Position numbers and translations under genes: made by a program
Shown here: in pieces, positions 11,427 through 23,524 of the stretch
Layout: each line of letters opens with the position of its first letter
Numbering within the stretch: position 1 is the first letter of the stretch
Assembly (NCBI GenBank): GCA_019914995.1
Contig: CM034135.1
Location: 1,986,501-2,050,500, forward strand
Source: Acanthochlamys bracteata
Taxonomy: Eukaryota > Streptophyta > Magnoliopsida > Pandanales > Velloziaceae
Direction: 5' to 3'
Length of the DNA stretch: 64,000 nt
The notes under the pieces: model-generated
What the model was told of the DNA's origin: nothing
The model's database searches: none
What the model saw: the letters and a program-made list of their open reading frames with translations, nothing else

Positions 11427-14400
11427 CTACTTCATTCTTGTAAGAACCATATGTGTAAGATCGACTAGAGCACGTCTAGATATCTGAACATCCTCATCAT
11501 CACTTTCTGGAAGAGCTTCAATGGCCTTGACTGCTCGGCTAGCATGTTCTGCTGCTAATTCTCGAGTTTTCTCAATTCCATTACTCTTTGCAAGAAACTC
11601 AAGAGCCTGGAGTTCATATAGGAAGGTGTGAAAATAGTACCTCAGAAACAAGCACAAGCCAAAACATTAAGGCGTGCAAAGGAAATTTCAGAAACTACCG
11701 TCACATCCTAGAGGCTCCATTCCTGTAAGAGCAGGAAATTTCTAGAGCCACAAAATAGTTAATGTTTCTAAGTGGATGCCAACATAAATTGCATACAAAA
11801 TTTCAATTTTCACAATAAAATGAACGTGCGACCTATAGATTTGTTTTAGCATATACTCTAGACAAAAGGATAAGTTAAGAAGCTAGTATGCATTATACTC
11901 CAAAAGAAAAGGCAGCACTACACTTACAATATCTACATTTGTTAGGTCATCAAACCCTCGATCAACAACCTGACGCAGCTCAGGGAACTCCTCCATTGCA
12001 AATAGAATTGGAGCAGTCACAATTCCTTGTACAAAAAGGAAGCCATCAATCACAATGAAGATGAACTCGGACGTGCGTGAGGATTAGTGACTCAAGGTTA
12101 AAATCAGTAGAGCTATTACGTGGTGAATATCAGACAAAGAGCCTTTCTCAAGGGTACTTGATGTTCCAGTGAAATCCAGAACATCATCTATCAACTGGTA
12201 TGCCAATCCCTGGTATGATTTGCAACATTAATCAATCATTTCTAATAAATGATCACATGTATGGAACGATAAATAACTATCAATCAACTAACCAGATTCC
12301 GACCATATTCATAAGCAAGCACTGAAACTTCTGCTGTTTGTCCTGCGAGGAGAGCAACAGCCTTGCAGCTGTTTGATATCAGTGAGGCTGTTTTATAGTA
12401 TGTCTTTTGCAAGTAGTACTCCATGCTGCACAAACGAATGTCTACTACTTCAATAAGAAATCTGAAGTCAGAAGCCAGTTGCAAAGTTTGCCACAAAGAC
12501 GGCTTTTCTATGCAGTAAAGAAATAGTGAACATCAGGATGCCATATCCTAAGAAGAAAGCATGACGCACATGGCAAGGCACGCTAGTTTTATTGTTAATC
12601 TAGAAAATAATAAATGGGAATGCAAGTAGCTGACAGTGAATATTAACAAGATGTACCTACAACGTTGATCTGAACTAGTCGTCATTTGCATCGTTTCACC
12701 AGTGACAAGATGTTCCACAACAGTTGCCAACAAGGATACAACCTACATTATGTTGCATCAAATATTACTGTCAGACGCAAGAACTACCAACAGAATGCTA
12801 AACCAACCTTATACAGGAATTAATTTTTTTAAAGCACAAATACTTAGAACCTCTAAAAATATTACTTCCAGAGATTAAATGTCAAAATTGTGCCAACATC
12901 GAAGTTGACAGATCTTTTCATGTAAGTTAACAGTGACGTGGTAAAAGGATAGCAATTCATACTGCAGATTAAGACTAAAAACTAGTATAGAGTATTTAGG
13001 CATTTCCAGGACCAAGAGATTTCATTCTAAGTGGTAAGCGCTCGAGTATAAATAGATGAAAACATACCTCGGTGTTATCTTTTAACTATTTAGGCATTTC
13101 CAGTACCAAGAGATTCCATCCTAAATGATAAGCACTTTAGCATAAATAAAATGAACTTGAGATAGTAATTTACCTCCGTGTTTTTTAATGCTGCAAGCGA
13201 GACGCAAGCTCTAGAGAGCAGAAATCACCTGCCAGTACAGCAAGCTGCATAATTAAAGAATCAAAACGGTTGGTTATGACATCGCTCTGCTATAAATAAA
13301 AGAGCTGAAAATGATTTTTGACACATATTCAGCGCTCCTTCAAGAATATTAACCTTTGCAATGTACCTTGTTTCCCATTACGAAATTCAATGAGCCAACA
13401 TCACGCCTTGTTTCTGCATCATCCAATACATCATCATGAAGAAGACTTGCTACCTAGTAGAAGAGCAGGAAATATTTAAACTTAATGATACAATAATGGA
13501 TTACTAGGTACCAGACAAAATGCCATGTTTAGCTTAGAACTATGTTTTGTATAAGATCATATCAGCAAATTGGGCAAAAAATAGAAGGTAGAAACCTTAG
13601 ACTAACATGAATCATTTCAGTTATCTCAGCAATACTCTGCTGCCTCTCACGCAAATCCTTTGGCAAGCTGCGGAAAACACCCTCTGCTGATGCTGACAAG
13701 GGCACATTCAGGGCTGAAGACATCAACAACAAGACCTGCCCATATAGACAAACTATTACCAAAAGAGTATAGTTTCAACTCGGAACATGGGAGTATATAT
13801 TTGCCACTCTAGTATTATTATAACCAATAACTAGTACTCAGAGCCATGAGTTGTGATTACAAGATAACACAAATTAGGATAGGAGAAACTCATTGATGTA
13901 CTACTAAGTAACTTGGTGCAGAGGCATATCTCGCTACAAGTTTTACTTCTTACTGTAGAACGGAATCGTTTTCCTTCAACTCCCATTTTGAAGAAGTATT
14001 CAGCAGCCGATGCCAATTTCGGAACCTGCATATTTATGTTTCAGAGTTAAGATACACTAAAGGATAGAGCTTCAACAGGTAATTCAAAGATCACTACAGC
14101 TGTTAAACCACAGTTCATGACAGTCTTTAATCAGCAATAGAAAGTAACAAAGCAATATGCAGTTGACGTCGCACCTCAGCAACAACCATTGCACGCAATC
14201 TATTAGCAAGAAGTGAAAGTTCATCTGCAACCAAGGAAAAGGGATCCAGGGATTCCTGATGCAAGATATTGAGATGCATGGATAAAAACAAAATGATTGA
14301 GCAGGGTATAAACAAAATGATAAAACAGTTTGCATGGATAACATGGCTAAATTCGAAATCCCATACATTTGCAGGGCTTGTGGCACTGACCTCAGTTTCT

Positions 14401-14987
14401 GAACTCCTCTCAGACTGAATCTGGTACCTGATGTCATGCAATCTATGTGAGCTCACCAAACTATAAGCCCCTCTCCCAACAAACACCTACTTATCAAGAA
14501 CAAAACATTTTTTTCCCTTATCACTTGTTCTACATTAGAAATCTAGCTAAAAAGAGGATACAACTTTAGAAATATAAAAGTAAACAAGTTAATCATAGCG
14601 CAAACATCGTAAAAACTAAGCATCACTACCGGCAAAATATAATTTATAGAAATTAACAACAATCAACTAAAATCAAACCCGCGGAGTCATTCTAAAGTAG
14701 AAACCTAGTCAAACCAAATTGATAAAAGAAATATAACAATTGAACACAGAACACGCGTGCTAGAGCCGATCCAAGTATCCATAAATTAGTAGAAAAACTT
14801 CAGCTATCATTAAGATCCCACTAAGAAAAAGACAAATTCAAATAGCAAATCACACCTCGAAGCAATTACTGGAACGATAACCGATCGAAAAAGGCACAGA
14901 AACAGCCGCCGGTAAGAATCTGTTGTTACTGCGGGCGATGAATCGAGCTTTCGAACTAAAACTCCTCACCGCCCACCTCCAAGACAT
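11427..14987 (-). CDS. SPS3: Mitochondrial solanesyl/polyprenyl diphosphate synthase, frame damaged
   Basis: Twelve exons are identifiable on the minus strand: 14856-14987, 14391-14486, 14175-14255, 13954-14025, 13607-13735, 13367-13453, 13174-13244, 12657-12742, 12293-12425, 12120-12209, 11928-12025 and 11427 to about 11609. The Ser/Arg-rich start is a plausible mitochondrial presequence. Both aspartate-rich prenyl-transferase motifs are present: LLHDDVLDDAETRR (exon 6) and YQLIDDVLDF (exon 10). The family makes the all-trans side chain of ubiquinone by repeated IPP addition (SPS3/PDSS1 group). Two anomalies exist. Exon 7 is 71 nt where phase needs 72, so LAVLAGDF runs out of frame before LSRACVSLAAL. 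Exon 11 starts one base short after its obvious acceptor. Either this copy is failing or the sequence has single-base errors. Confidence 0.88.
12993..13192. repeat. Tandem duplication over the exon 7 donor of the prenyl synthase
   Basis: Two direct copies, about 12993-13086 and 13087-13192, share TATTTAGGCATTTCCAG and then ACCAAGAGATT. Each ends with a version of the exon 7 donor (ACCTCCGTGTT for the true junction, ACCTCGGTGTT for the copy). The duplication therefore created a second potential 5' splice site 106 nt downstream of the first in gene orientation. Confidence 0.85.
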
Positions 14988-15921
14988 GATTCTTTTGCAA
15001 CAGAGAGAGAAGAACAGAAAACAAAACCGGATCGAGCAGTGATACCCAATCGACTAATAAAAACCAATTATGAACTCGATCGGTAGCAGAGAAGGCCTTC
15101 TTGGAGGAGCTGTGGTGTGTGGCAGGCAGCGCTAGCTGTGACTCTGACTGCAGGGCGAAGATCTGAGCCGTTTGATTAAGTAATCGAGTTTTGAAGAGAG
15201 AGCAAGTGGCGCTACGTAAACTATTATGCCAACATTATAAAGTTTTCAATCCCAAACTCTCTATCTAGATGGAACAAACGCGATTAGTTTATAAATCTAA
15301 GGAAAATCAGTGTCAATGTAATTAGCACAAATTACCTAGATGTTAAGTAAGAACAATCGTTGTATGTTACTCGATAACCTCACAGCAATAGCTAAGTACC
15401 TACAAATTAAAGCAGGAGCTTGGAATGATTATCTGCACTTTCCCAGGTTCGTTATGTACATCTCTGAAGAGCATAAAATGAAAAACAGTTTCTAATAAGA
15501 TTGCATTAGTAATTCCATCGACTTCTCCGGAGCGTAAATTACTGCAATAGTAGGCAGAGTATTCCATTTGTTTTGGGTCAGATCTGAAGGAATCCAGCCA
15601 ACAGTGGAGAATTTCAATCAGATACCACTTGAAGATGAAAGTAACATTAGAGAAAGAAGAAAAGATCAGCTTCATATCAGAACGAATTTCCATCTCCAAC
15701 CTTCTTACATTAAAACATGGATTTCCTGCAAAAATTACAGCATGTACATGCCATCTATTATCATCGCAATTCTGCAGATTCGAAGATAATATATTTCTGG
15801 TAGATGAAACCAGTAGCATAAACAATGAGGTTTTCTACCTCAGTATTCAAGACTGGGAATAATAGTTGTACCTGGCCTTTTGTAACAGACTGAGGCGCCA
15901 TGAGCTTTCTTTCCAGGAGTT
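14988..15921. other. Intergenic: prenyl synthase promoter and ILP1-like 3' region
   Basis: The part near 14990-15200 should be the leader and promoter of the minus-strand prenyl synthase. The part at 15400-15921 lies past the ILP1-like stop. Just past that stop, codons resembling the family C-terminal tail are readable in another frame near 15860-15925. No other gene is visible. Confidence 0.55.
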
Positions 15922-18900
15922 TTATGCATCCTGCATGAAACCAAAGCTCATACTGGTCAACCAAAACAATGATACTATCTGAATCTACGTAATCACGAAA
16001 TCATTCAAGGTCCACTACCTGATAGTGGTACAAAGAGTGATCATTATATTTCTCAAATAAAAGAAAGGAAAATTATGTTAATAACTGACAAATATGTGAT
16101 TACAGATTCAAAGTCACCTTACATTGAGAAGCTGCAGATTCAGACTGCATTGTCTGGTTGGGGATGTGGCCCAGTGAGTGGAAAGTATCCAGAGCGTCCA
16201 AAGTGAGCTGCCAGCCACATAGATTCACTACAGAAGTACTTGAGGTGGAAGCACCAGCAGCAGCAACATTGCCATTGACCCAAGGGCAAAACTCATTATG
16301 TAGCTTAATAGGATCAAATTCCCTCGTCTTTTTGGCATATCCATTTTCTCCATTCCCCATATCTGCATACATGAGCTGAGATAAAAAACGACCCATAATC
16401 TCCTTAACAAAATACATTGCAGTATCGATCTTCTCTTTAAACAGAATTTACTTGGTGATGCAGGATTAAAGCTTGCTGTATCACAAAAACCAAAAGAAAA
16501 GAACATATTTTCGTGTTCTAAATGCTTAACTGAAACAAGTGAACGTGGACAATTGGCTGGCTAACTGCATAGTACTGCTGTTTGCTATTTATGTGTTTCC
16601 CGCAAGTACGACTCACTATAAATTTCATAGACATACCACCACTAGAGTAATGAAGATTACCCTGGTAAGACACCATACTGACAAGACGGATGTACATAAC
16701 TATGACTTAGCAACAAATTACCTAGTCCACCAGAAGCAACGTAATTTGATTCCATGACCCGGCCATCGTCAGTAACTGATGGCTTACCTATCTGGGTAAC
16801 TTCCTCTTTAGATGCTTCATAACCTGAACAAATAGCAGCATTGCAAGAAAGAGAAGGATGGGCACAGCTTTCATGCCCAACTGTTTGACTAATTTTTTCA
16901 CCACTTTCAACAGAGTCAGCCTTGTTTGAGCCATTAATCTTTGAACCACTATCAGCCCGTACAACAGACCTAGACATCACATCTTGACTATCACCATGGG
17001 GATCATCTCTATCCATCTCTTCAGGAACAAATTCATCCATTACTCCAGGGCCAGGGGCAGACTCACCTGTTTGACCCAAGTTTTCAGTCACTTCAGCAAC
17101 TGGTTCAACATCACCGACAACACTATCACCCCTCTGAACTGAAACATCAAGCCCATGGATTTCAGCTTCATGACTTGCGCCCATACCAACACTTCCTCCA
17201 CTGACACCCAAACTAATTCTATCTTTAGCATGACCGCTAGCAGTTTCGTTATTAAGGATTTCTTCCTCTTCATTTGTACTGCTGATACCCATCTCCTGGG
17301 CAATGCTTCCAGCTGCTGGCTGAAAACAAGCGCTCTGCTGAGCTTGATTGCTGTAGTTCACTTCTGGTGCTTCATTGATGTCAAGGTTCTTACATGTACT
17401 AGAAGAGGGGAAATGGATATCGTCAGCATCTCCTCGATAATTTTCAACACTTTCCATAGAATCACCTTCACCACTATGGCAGATTGTATCCATTGCGATA
17501 ACAGATGATGCACGTGCAGAATCTTTGGTAGAAGGGTAACCAACAGCTATACTGCTAGTTTCTTTAAAGGAGTCGACCCTATTAACATCTATATCTATAT
17601 CAAAAGTTAAATTACGGCTAGGACCAACACCTGATGGTTCTACCCTCCCAGATATATGGTATGATGGGAAAATGTCCAAACCACGTGGACGCTTAGAAGG
17701 ACCATCTGAAAATTGCATTCCATCATCAACTTCATCAGCATCACGATCAATAACAGTTCCCTCAATGCTATCAGCCTGTTGAGTTTCATCTTGTGGTCTA
17801 TCGCCCGTGCTACCACCATCCTCTAGTACCCTTTTCCTAGTACTTGGACCACAGGACTCGTAAGAGGCTGCACGATCACCAACCTCACTTCCAGAAGGCT
17901 GCCCAATCATCAAGTCCCTACCCATGATACGATTACCAAAATACTCAGATACTGCTGGTATGACAGACTGAGTTGATGGTAGCCCACCAGCCATAGTGAG
18001 GTTCAGATCAACTCCAGCATTTGATGGTGATTTTCCCTCATCAGCTGTTGCAGCATCATCACGGCCTTCCATTTGTTCCTTCAAAGTTGCATCAGCAGAA
18101 ACCCAATCATTGATACCACTAGCAGCACTAACCCCACGTGTCAAAGGCAGCTTTTTGCTGCTATCTGGTGCATCAATGCTACTTGGTGCAAAACCTGCAG
18201 GACGAGGAACCGTAACAAAGTCCAATATTCTGACAATTGCACCGCATAGGCTGCAATCAAGTAAAGGAGAACGCAAGTTGTGCTTTAATTCTTGAGGGAC
18301 AGGTTTTTCCTTTTTTCCAGTTCCTTTTATTGCTGAAGCAGAAAAATCATTCTTGCCTCGTCCATAGTATGGAGAATGCTGAAATTCTTTTTCTGTAGGG
18401 TCAAATGAGGATGCATTTTGAGCAGATTGAGCTGAATGTTCCTCATAGTCTTGCACATTTAGAAGCCATCTAGGCTCCCATCCACAAAGGCTAATAAGAT
18501 TTTGAGCCTGTGAAAATTAGCCATCATAAAATGAGTATGAGAACACAACAAAAAAAAAGAATGGTAAAGACTGAATATCAGTAATCTGAGTTTCACACAA
18601 GTAATAGAGACATACATTTAAATAAACACAAAAAGAGTTATCTTGAGAGCAGTTGAATCCTGCAGAATCATTCAATCTAAATCCCAGTTCCCCAGATGAG
18701 ATATTATGTAGCTGAGAAAGAAGACGATCAATCTGTACACCTTTTGAAATCCTCATATTCTGAATCGCTGATGAAGCAACAATAGGAAGAGAGCCGAACT
18801 GCAAAAGTCCATCACACCGATCCTTATACCCACCAATTAGAGCTGATGCTGAAGTTGGAGGAAACTGAACCAAGCTATCAGCACAAAGATTTCCTCTCCA

Positions 18901-20938
18901 ATGACAAGTAGCTTCATGTGCAGTATCAAGTCTCTCAGCAAACATCTCACCAGCTTTTTCAACTACAGCAAAGATTGATCATAACTAGTTAAAATATACA
19001 ATCCACACTACTCACTTAGAATATATTGAGCATTGGCCCATGCAGCTTCACATTCTACGTCACTATGGACACCTCTGATACATACCATTGTCACATAGCT
19101 ATTCTAACTGAACCTTTAGCTAAGAAAGGACAATTTGGATCAATCGCTAATAATAAACCCCTGCTAGCATATGTAAATTCAGCTGAAGGAATACAGGAAA
19201 AAATTAGTTTGCCATTCATCTGTTAATTCATGATTTCCCAGCCTGCACATTTTGATTTTGAGACTAATAGCTTAAAAGGTATTACAAGACCATCATACCA
19301 TCAACCAGGGTCCAGGTTGGTGATACAGTAAAATTAAGCTGAGCTCCACATGATTCACATTCAATTTTGTCAGCATCAATGTTCACCCATCCTCTTCGTG
19401 CACAAGCGAGTGAACTAGCTTCCTAGAAGAATCCATCGACAAAATAAGTTTGTAGGCCCAACAAAAAAGGACTCAATCAAATTATAAGTAAGGTGTACAG
19501 CAAGGGGGGGAAAGGTTACATACTCACCACAAGCATGCATGTAAATATAATACACAAAGAATTATAGATAACAACTTGATCTCCAATACTCCAACTGTAT
19601 CATTCTAGTTCACGCCTCAAATAATTTGTTATCTTTCAAAAAAAAAAAAGGGGGTAAAGCAAATGCACCAAGTGGAAAAGACAACCGTTGCAGAGGTAAT
19701 TGTTAGAATTTAATCTTCCAACATTAACTACTTTAATAACAAGTTGGAAAACTCACTCTTGGCTTGGAACACCAATTCAAAGGCTTATATGTGGCAAGAC
19801 GTCGGATAAGATCCCCACGTTCCCATGGTCTGCATGGTGGCCTTGAGGATCCACGAGCAGAACCACCATCATTTGTGCTTGAAGAAGGATGAGGAGGTTG
19901 TGAACCAACACAAGGTACAGGTCCTACTTTGGAACCATGAGAACTTTCCAGCCAATCAATGCTCCCAACATTTGTTGCGGGAGCAAAAGATGTACCAACA
20001 GAACTAGACAGAAAGAGGAAAAAATCATTTAATGAATAAACAACATTTCATGGAAAGTGCACTCCTACAACTGAAGCCATTAACATATATTACAAAAATA
20101 CAGGAATTGTAATTATAGCTGACCCAAAGTTATCACCTTTATTCGGTTAGCCACTCATTCAAACACAAATTCAAGCCACAAACAGCACACCAGGTACTTC
20201 TTTTTAATTCAAACTTTTTCGTTGAACACCCAAGAGTCAACGCCCAACATTATAACTATCTTAGTCAAACAAAGACCTCTTGACATAAGTCCTTATAGGT
20301 AATTATCCCAGTAAAAGAACTTCAACATATAGTCAGCATATTTAGGTAATAAGACTTTGGATACAGCGATCAGGGTTCTCTATACAGTGAAGTACAAAGG
20401 CTTAAATAGCATACTCGAATCGACGACATTATGCAAGATTCAAGCTTTCAGCTGTACTCCATCCATCTACTGTTTTCATACTACAACCAGAAGAACGAGA
20501 GCCCACGAAAAGTAAATTTGAAAATTTTCTGTTGCAAAGATCGAGGACAGGACAGTTACACATCCTAGTACCTATCAGAAGACCCGACATGATCTAAACT
20601 CCATACGTGAAACCATATGGTTTTCAAATACCATAAAATCCCCCAAATCAACCCTCTGAACACGCAATAAACATCCAACATTAACGAACCAGCATTACAT
20701 CAGAACTAGGGTTTCAAGAAAGTCAAAACCCGCCAAAATCAAATTTCCCTATTTCGAATTTGATACTCAAATTAACCATAAAATCAACCAATTTCACCAA
20801 ATTAACCCCAATAAACCAAATCACACCCAAAAAAATTCAAAAAAGAAATAACAAGAAAACAAGAGCTATGGTTCCAGGATACCTCGCACTAGGAGTAGGC
20901 CGTGTAGAAGAAGATCGAGCTTGGCCGCCGCGATCCAT
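15922..20938 (-). CDS. ILP1: C3HC-type zinc finger protein, ILP1/NIPA-like
   Basis: Seven exons join in phase: 20883-20938, 19757-20003, 19299-19422, 18616-18962, 16722-18507, 16118-16362 and 15922-15930, giving about 937 residues, near the usual length. Exons 2-4 encode the C3HC finger: PWERGDLIRRLATYKPLNWC, then ACARRGWVNID, ECESCGAQL and the AHEATCHW histidine/cysteine pair. Exon 5 carries the Rsm1-like second half (LCGWEPRWLL, LLDCSLCGAIV) and then a long acidic disordered region. Exon 6 ends with FDPIKLHNEFCPWVNGN and LCGWQLTLDALD, very like the Arabidopsis ILP1 C-terminus. Family roles are nuclear: nuclear pore basket/NIPA-like, cell-cycle and endoreduplication control. The start ATG precedes MDRGGQARSSS. 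The last exon gives only two codons before TAA, and the normal tail appears shifted out of frame. Another NIPA-like paralogue (MEM1) is less likely. Confidence 0.9.
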
Positions 20939-21400
20939 TGTTCCGAGGAGTTATTCTTGATTGAATTCTTTTTTTTTTTTTTTTTTTTTTTTTGCGCTTC
21001 AATATCTTTGCTCTCCCGCTCTCGAGGAAACGACGCAACAGAAAAAGTAAAAAAATACGACCGAAAACGAGAAGGAAAATAGCGCGCGAGTGCATCGGGT
21101 TTTTTGCGGAGAAATCAATATTTGCGAAATCAGTCTAGTAGAATTGAATACTAGTTTTTCTTTTATATGAGCTATGGTTGTTACTTGTTAGGGACTGCTT
21201 TTTGTCAATGGTTATTACTGGGGGCTTAATTATACCTAGTAAACGAACTCGTATGATCATTGTGAAAATAGTAAGCGAACTCGTTATGGCTGGATCTGGA
21301 TTCGGCCCATATATCAATTTCTTCAAATGTAGGCCTATTTTTTGTTGGAAAACGGCTTGGCCCAGTAAACCCAATTGACATTGACTATCCACAAAATAAG
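20939..21400 (-). promoter_or_regulatory. ILP1-like promoter/leader with site II-like motifs
   Basis: Upstream of the minus-strand ATG come a poly-T/A tract (about 20971-20992) and a GC-rich leader. Two GGCCCA boxes (TGGGCC on the minus strand) lie near 21304 and 21358, with AACCCAA nearby at about 21368. TGGGCY site II elements are common in promoters of proliferation- and growth-linked plant genes. Functional use is inferred. Confidence 0.45.
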
Positions 21401-21507
21401 AAATTAAAAAAAAAAAGCAGAGAGAAAATAATAGAAATAGTTAAAACACATTGATAATGAACACTCAGATACATGATAGTGTTACTCATCTACCATACAT
21501 ATGTTTT

Positions 21508-21917
21508 ATATATATATATATATATGGAGGGTTAGAAGCACTCTCTCTTTAAAGACATTTTCGGGCACTTTTTTTTCGATTTATGATCGGAGTGACTTCT
21601 AAATTTAATCTCTACCGTTAAATATGAAAAATTATAAGTACAAAATATATATTCGTAAAATTTCAGCTCAATCGGACCACAAATTTACCTTTATCTAGTC
21701 ACTTGATCAATATGACAGAAAGTAAAAAAACTTTAAAATATGATCAAGTAATTAGAAAAAAGTAAATTCATGGTACGATTGAGCTAAAATTTATGGGTAT
21801 ATTTTTAACTCATAGTTCTTCATATTCAATGATGGAGATTGAATTTAGAGATCATCCCGATCATAAACCAGAAAAAGAATATCCAAAAATATCCCAAAAA
21901 AAAAGTATTCATATATG

Positions 21918-21949
<32 letters not shown>
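21508..21949. repeat. (TA)n runs flanking the second foldback element
   Basis: TA runs occupy about 21508-21525 and about 21921-21949, on both sides of the MITE at 21522-21920. This looks like one microsatellite split by the insertion. Confidence 0.8.
21522..21920. mobile_element. Foldback MITE, copy 2 (inserts at TA repeats)
   Basis: This is an inverted-repeat element of about 400 bp. Left-arm landmarks are CGATTTATGATCGG, CTACCGTTAAATATGAAAAA and TCAGCTCAATCGGACCA. Right-arm complements are TGGTACGATTGAGCT, TAGTTCTTCATATTCAATGA and CCGATCATAAACC. Left-arm core sequence matches copy 1 at 590-995 closely, for example the run around AAAATTTCAGCT(C/T)AATCGGA. No protein is encoded. It lies between the ILP1-like and IF-2 genes. 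The arms of copy 2 differ from each other more at the outer ends than those of copy 1. Confidence 0.82.
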
Positions 21950-21956
<7 letters not shown>

Positions 21957-23524
21957 TGTTCGTATGAAAGTAAGCTTTAAAATAATAAATAAATTATTAA
22001 AATATAAGTTATTAAAGTAAATATAAAAGATTATTTGGAAGTAAGCTTTTTAAATAAATAAAAGTTATCGTTATCTAATCTATTTATAAGATGTAGAAAA
22101 CGTTTATAAGTTTTTTCTAAAAGTACTTTTTGAAAATACAAATATTTTATTTTTATAAAAAGAGTTTTAATTTTTATCTAAAAATTAATAATAACTAATA
22201 ATAAAATCTTACACATAAAATTTTTTACTTTTAAAATAAAAATATATAAAATATTATAAAAGTGAAATTAAAAGTGAAAAAAAATAGAAAAACAAATATG
22301 CAAGTAATTGAAATGCATGATATTAATTATGGTGATGTTTGGTATTATTTTTCATTTCTTTTATCATCTTTTTTATTTAGTTTTTAGAAAATCTTTTGTA
22401 GTACCTTAAAATTTAAAAATTAAAAATAAGCTATTATTATTATATTATATAAATTTTATTACTTTTTAAGCTTACAAAAATAAGCTACTTTTAAGAAACT
22501 TTATAAAAAATGTGTTCTCTTTAAAAGCTCTATTTTGCAAGTGGTGTCAAAACAACCAGTACATCGCAGCTACAGTGTTGGATGTTTTTTTTAATTTTTG
22601 GAAGTGAATGTTTTGGAAATGAGTTTTTACAATTGAATTGTTAGAAATATTGTCGTTTAAAATTATATATTTTTATTAAAAAATAAATTAAAAATAATTT
22701 TTGTGTTCTTTTTATAATACAAAATAAATTAGAAGTGATTTAAATGTGCAAAAGAATGCGAACTTACGTCGCAGAGGACGGTACTTGCGACGGGCGAAAG
22801 AAAGAAATCGTTTGTTTCGTTGTCAAAGAAAAAATATATTTCAAAATGTTTATAAAATAAAATTTATTTAAAAATTAAAATTAAGATAACAAGTTTAATT
22901 TTTTTATTTTAAAAAATAAAAATTATACAAAATATAATTATTGATATTTTTAAATAAATTTTATGAAAAAATTATAAAACTTTATTTAAGAAAATAAAAT
23001 AATTATTTGAAATGATAAAAATTTGGATAGCTCTCTACCACCAAGTTCTATCAAAAACCTTATCATATAAAATTTTTTGAGCTGTTGTGGTTGAGCTACC
23101 CACACCCCAAAACAAAATCCATCTTTTCAACTCTCCTCTGCCACCAAACAAAATTCCTTTTTTATTTTCTTTTTCTTTTCCCTTCTCTATAATGTTAATT
23201 TTCATTAAAGAATAGTTTTTTAAAAATGTTTAAATCCAAAATCCACAAACTCATCTGTCCTCTTCTTCTCTTTCTCCCTTCTCTCACTCTCTGTTTGGGG
23301 GAGCGAGCGCCAGGGCAAGAAAGACCCAATACCCAGAGGTAATTCAGAGGTAATTAGATTCTGTGTATTGGTTATCTTGCCGTTGGTGATTCAAAAGTGG
23401 AGGAAAGATTCAATTTTGTTCATGCTGGTGTTAGTCTATAATCTTTAGATTGTTGTAGAGGTTAGAAAGTTCGAGTCTTTTTCTTTTGTATGTGAGTTTA
23501 ATTTCAAAGGTGCTAGTAGAATCC
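21950..23524. other. AT-rich intergenic DNA and IF-2 promoter/leader
   Basis: The stretch at 21950-23000 is extremely AT-rich, with sequence resembling the dispersed AT-rich repeat seen elsewhere in the window. From about 23090 onward a pyrimidine-rich segment (CTCTTCTTCTCTTTCTCCC near 23260) leads into the likely transcribed leader of the IF-2 gene. No other gene is seen. Confidence 0.6.

Noticed and set aside
14084-14486. Cys/Phe-rich frames in the prenyl synthase region
   Set aside because: They run through introns of a gene whose exons are well defined by phase.
23486-23524. Upstream in-frame ATG for the IF-2 gene
   Set aside because: It adds 13 residues without transit-peptide character, and the next ATG begins the typical MAS-type transit peptide; kept only as an alternative.
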